Source: Cuneatibacter caecimuris (lineage in GTDB: Bacteria; Bacillota; Clostridia; Lachnospirales; Lachnospiraceae). Taken from it: a stretch of 64,000 nt of DNA. The stretch spans positions 1-64,000 of the forward strand of contig NZ_SGXF01000001.1 in NCBI RefSeq assembly GCF_004216775.1. Reading direction: 5' to 3'. Shown here one piece after another: positions 63,101 to 64,000 of this stretch. The position numbers were made by a program, and so were the translations under genes. Below the pieces are notes generated by a model that made no database searches, was not told where the DNA came from, and saw nothing but the letters and a program-made list of their open reading frames with translations. How positions within the stretch are numbered: the stretch's first letter is position 1; each line of letters opens with the position of its first letter.

Positions 63101-64000
63101 TGGACTGTTCTGATCCGGTCTGCAGCTGAAACTGTAGCCGCCAGGGTATCCGCTGTCTGAGACAGCACGGCGTTCAGCTCATTCCAGGTGAGTCCGCTTC
63201 TGGTCCATGCTTCCTTTTCAAAAGTGTAGATATTGAAGGAGCTGAAATGTTCCCCAGGATTATTCGCTTCTCCGTCATGTGTCTGAAAATACAGTAAATA
63301 CTGATCCATTCCTTCGGTGGTCAGAGCGGACAAATCAAACTTCATGGCTACCCGCCTGGTATAGGCCTGGTCGACGCCGTCCGTATATTTCAGTCTCAAA
63401 CGGTCCTTCATCACTGCGCTGGACTCTGCAGCCAACATCTGTGCGCCGGTCTGTGCGGCTTTTCCGCCTCCGGCCACATATGTATCTTCAGACGCGACCA
63501 CAGTGCTCTCTTTGCCGGTCTGATCAGAAACCACAATCACATGAAGCGCAGCCTTCAGCGTTGATCCCTCTACGGTTCCGCTCACATTATAAGTCCCTGT
63601 GGCTGTCAGGTCTACCTGATTCAATTCCTCCTGATTCCAGACAACCGCCACATCCCTGTTGCTCCCGTCGGACATCAGCGCTTTTACTGTGGACGGAGGA
63701 TTGAGAACTCCGCCTGTCTGCACTGTACAGGAAGCATCTTCCAGAGACTGAATTACAGGGATTTCCGGGCTTTCGGAACCGGCAGTAAGCTTCAGCCCCG
63801 GCCTCTGCGCAGCATTCTCCGCCGCGGTCGAATAAAGATTGATCCCATTGTTTTCCGCTTTGGTGGGAATATAGATACAGAAAGTAATGGATTCTTCTCC
63901 GTTTGCCAGAGCGGCCTTCACAATATCTGTTACATCTGTCTCCAGCCTGCCGCCTGCGCTCATGCCGCCGTCTGCCGGAATCGCCACCTTATCTGCGGGT
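60136..64000 (-). CDS. Large wall-anchored beta-helix surface protein (5' end outside window)
   Basis: At least 1287 residues are visible; the frame stays open to the edge, so the N-terminus is missing. Order: an Ig-like (Big_4) unit, a DNRLRE/CBM96-like domain ('ASEDTYVAGG..DRLRLKY', 'VAMKFDLSAL'), another Ig-like unit, then a right-handed beta-helix ('YYVSSSLGDDGNDGLSIDTPWKSLNKVN', 'NNYIEDTLGDGIVLGEASSNAVVEKNVVN') of the pectate-lyase-like fold. A long TSTEE repeat stalk, a degenerate sorting motif (SADTGD), a membrane helix and RRRRVHKKR follow. It likely binds or cleaves extracellular polysaccharide at the cell wall. Confidence 0.85.
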   Translation of the reverse strand, partial: PADKVAIPADGGMSAGGRLETDVTDIVKAALANGEESITFCIYIPTKAENNGINLYSTAAENAAQRPGLKLTAGSESPEIPVIQSLEDASCTVQTGGVLNPPSTVKALMSDGSNRDVAVVWNQEELNQVDLTATGTYNVSGTVEGSTLKAALHVIVVSDQTGKESTVVASEDTYVAGGGKAAQTGAQMLAAESSAVMKDRLRLKYTDGVDQAYTRRVAMKFDLSALTTEGMDQYLLYFQTHDGEANNPGEHFSSFNIYTFEKEAWTRSGLTWNELNAVLSQTADTLAATVSAADRIRTVQLNNPSYVYEVDVTDAVQKALEQGKTEISFAFVVPTRAANNQHDIFSATSTRENVQKPSLTAKESPYIQSAENTAVTTVVGTAPALPQTVTAHYKDGTSGQEAVAWNPVDPTSYGSIGKFTVTGILLNNPAITVTAEVTVRLGDDYAGTTYYVSSSLGDDGNDGLSIDTPWKSLNKVNTVNFLPGDKILFKAGDIWNGYLRPMGSGDEKRPILLSSYGNLDQDGRPVINGGGTTYSCYSAAIMLVNQQYWKISNFEVTNYGAGQAFGQSYTEPYVRAGIYLFTYDQNELMKDLTVENCYVHDVVSNTTDSVSNTSAKMSGGIIALAEFRTPDGNQVVANTNNQSGFDGVKLQYNTVYRTMHEGIRTKVEGAYNTSNPNAYNRTCRNISINNNYIEDTLGDGIVLGEASSNAVVEKNVVNGAASVPLNSVYYAAVWTHYATDVLFQYNEVYGTVYGQSDGQAFDADNFCYNSTFQYNYSHDNQGGALLLMGSQRDTVYRYNVSANDATGNGQEIFQDHSNNGTSAGAPTVYNNTFYIVKNNVYLFSSRSTTGSPEYVTFLNNIVDVKEGVRSANFSKASGIAAGSTIKNNLFAYEGLFGINENSWPGNYYGDPQLVNPGAYQSHSTGLADVRTLAEVEELKADPLKNLRGHAAEFTPQARELVSEKGIVIENMRLTEDIMGNPINLDAPGIGAIELQAHVHTPEYRKGAEGSTVIEAYCSGCGEILGTAELKAPVDTEYDGIAKEAAVAYSDSWVANALPDLQISYVKDGLGIPGLPVEAGSYTASGEIGGIIVSVEFTINEVETSTEETSTEETSTEETSTEETSTEETSTEETSTEETSTEETSTEETSTEETSTEETSTEETSTEETSTEETSTEETSTEETSTEETSTEETSTEETSTEETSTEETSTEETSTEETSTEEISTEETSSTEATSAEEIESSSSTDSSADTGDHSNPIAWVLVLAIAAASMAGVFVQDRRRRVHKKR
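60331..60699 (-). repeat. 15-base tandem repeat encoding TSTEE
   Basis: About 25 in-frame copies of a 15-base unit (variants of GTACTGGTCTCTTCT on the plus strand). It forms an acidic, Thr/Ser-rich stalk just before the wall-anchor region of the surface protein. Near-identical units suggest length variation by slippage or recombination. Confidence 0.9.

Overview
The window looks like chromosome of a spore-forming, anaerobic gut Firmicute, most likely a Lachnospiraceae-type Clostridium relative. The clues are strong AGGAGG ribosome-binding sites throughout, spore-surface collagen-like proteins, a minimal Suf pair, the Firmicute gene order rplS-lepB-rbgA-lepB-rnhB-yraN, many AraC-controlled glycan genes, membrane c-di-GMP enzymes and a sortase-type surface protein. 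The family assignment is inferred from gene content only.

Layout. 1-12.4 kb: three paralogous collagen-like genes share a Cys/Pro-rich leader and an identical sigma-K-like promoter. One sits beside a family 2 glycosyltransferase, and a decayed copy of that gene's 3' end lies upstream of another. Interspersed are three identical tRNA-Gly(GCC) cassettes, recQ, two GNAT acetyltransferases, a ccdA/tlpA redox pair and an XRE regulator fused to a superoxide-reductase-like domain. The left edge is the 5' end of a group II intron placed directly behind a terminator hairpin. 12.7-21.3 kb: an ACP-like protein-sufS-sufE cluster followed by a fucose-isomerase-like gene, then alpha-L-fucosidase, a rhamnogalacturonan acetylesterase-like protein and two AraC regulators. 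21.3-30.6 kb: a one-direction signalling operon of hybrid histidine kinase (frameshifted), orphan sugar-type binding lipoprotein, double-GntR regulator, diguanylate cyclase and EAL phosphodiesterase.

30.6-40.1 kb: an IS110-family remnant, thrC and a yhcH-like gene, then an AT-rich island with two paralogous small secreted proteins, a lipoprotein, a membrane-anchored protein and a three-gene ABC exporter. 40.2-51.1 kb: leuCD with a divergent LysR regulator, an AraC/GH3 beta-glucosidase pair, an sdpRI-type pair, ilvC and ilvN, and a cation/proton antiporter. 51.2-60 kb: housekeeping genes (RNase G, radical SAM pair, YlmD/YfiH, YraN, RNase HII, two signal peptidases, RbgA, L19). 60.1-64 kb: a large wall-anchored beta-helix protein with a long TSTEE repeat, cut by the right edge.

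Themes are spore-coat assembly and probable glycosylation, plant and mucin glycan use (fucose, beta-glucosides, pectin), branched-chain amino acid synthesis, and envelope signalling. The strongest candidates for something new are the collagen/glycosyltransferase/tRNA-Gly neighbourhood, the AT-rich island with its paired secreted proteins, and the binding-protein/kinase/c-di-GMP operon.
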